NCBI GenBank assembly: GCA_003449495.1
Contig: DMHJ01000053.1
Location: 1-7,060 of the forward strand
DNA length: 7,060 bases
From: Clostridiales bacterium UBA8153
GTDB lineage: Bacteria > Bacillota > Sulfobacillia > UBA8153
Direction of reading: 5' to 3'
Positions 7,045 through 7,060 of the stretch are shown one piece after another. Position 1 is the first letter of the stretch. Each line of letters begins with the position of its first letter. The translations under genes were made by a program, and so were the position numbers. The notes beneath the pieces are model-generated. The model was not told the DNA's origin. It saw nothing but the letters and a program-made list of their open reading frames with translations, and did no database searches.

Positions 7045-7060
7045 AGACCGGTGCTTGGCC

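Noticed and set aside
7051..7060. Start of a further gene at GTG 7051
   Set aside because: No SD precedes it and only three codons remain before the edge.
1..7060. Novel mobile, defence or CRISPR system
   Set aside because: All six genes belong to known conserved families in a known gene order. I found no repeat array, terminal inverted repeats, transposase or tRNA-associated junction.

Overview
The window is a G+C-rich stretch (clearly above 60% by eye). It carries six genes, all on the + strand and closely packed: a LapA/YrvD-type small membrane protein, recJ, apt, a long RelA/SpoT-type rel, dtd, and a glyoxalase-II-like metallo-beta-lactamase (MBL) fold hydrolase. This order matches the yrvD-recJ-apt-relA-dtd block of Firmicutes. 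The long RecJ with an extra C-terminal region and the single bifunctional Rel also point to Firmicutes. High G+C, strong Shine-Dalgarno sequences (SD) and frequent GTG/TTG starts suggest a G+C-rich clostridial lineage. The exact taxon cannot be told from the sequence.

Layout: bases 1-262 hold no gene I can name. There is an open reading frame running in from the left edge to a stop at 91-93, a weak promoter candidate, and a leader able to form a long imperfect hairpin. The LapA-like gene (263-550) is followed by a 59-base gap with a G-run but no well-placed SD, then recJ (610-3156). apt (3159-3677) starts two bases after the recJ stop, with its SD inside the last recJ codons. rel (3709-5880) follows after 31 bases and dtd (5897-6346) after 16. 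The MBL hydrolase (6427-7044, TTG start preferred) closes the window, with only 16 bases left. I see no intrinsic terminator between any of these genes, so they look like one transcription unit that probably continues to the right.

Functionally the operon joins housekeeping and stress roles: 5'-3' single-strand DNA exonuclease for repair (RecJ), adenine salvage (Apt), stringent-response alarmone synthesis and breakdown (Rel), proofreading of D-aminoacyl-tRNAs (Dtd), and a probable thioester/glyoxalase-type hydrolase. Rel and Dtd both act around translation. Apt uses PRPP, in a purine metabolism that (p)ppGpp controls in Firmicutes. All expected catalytic motifs are present, and nothing is broken, inserted or fused. 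I see no mobile element, CRISPR array, tRNA or rRNA. I do not see an undescribed system here. The points worth checking are start-site choices, translational coupling and the upstream leader.
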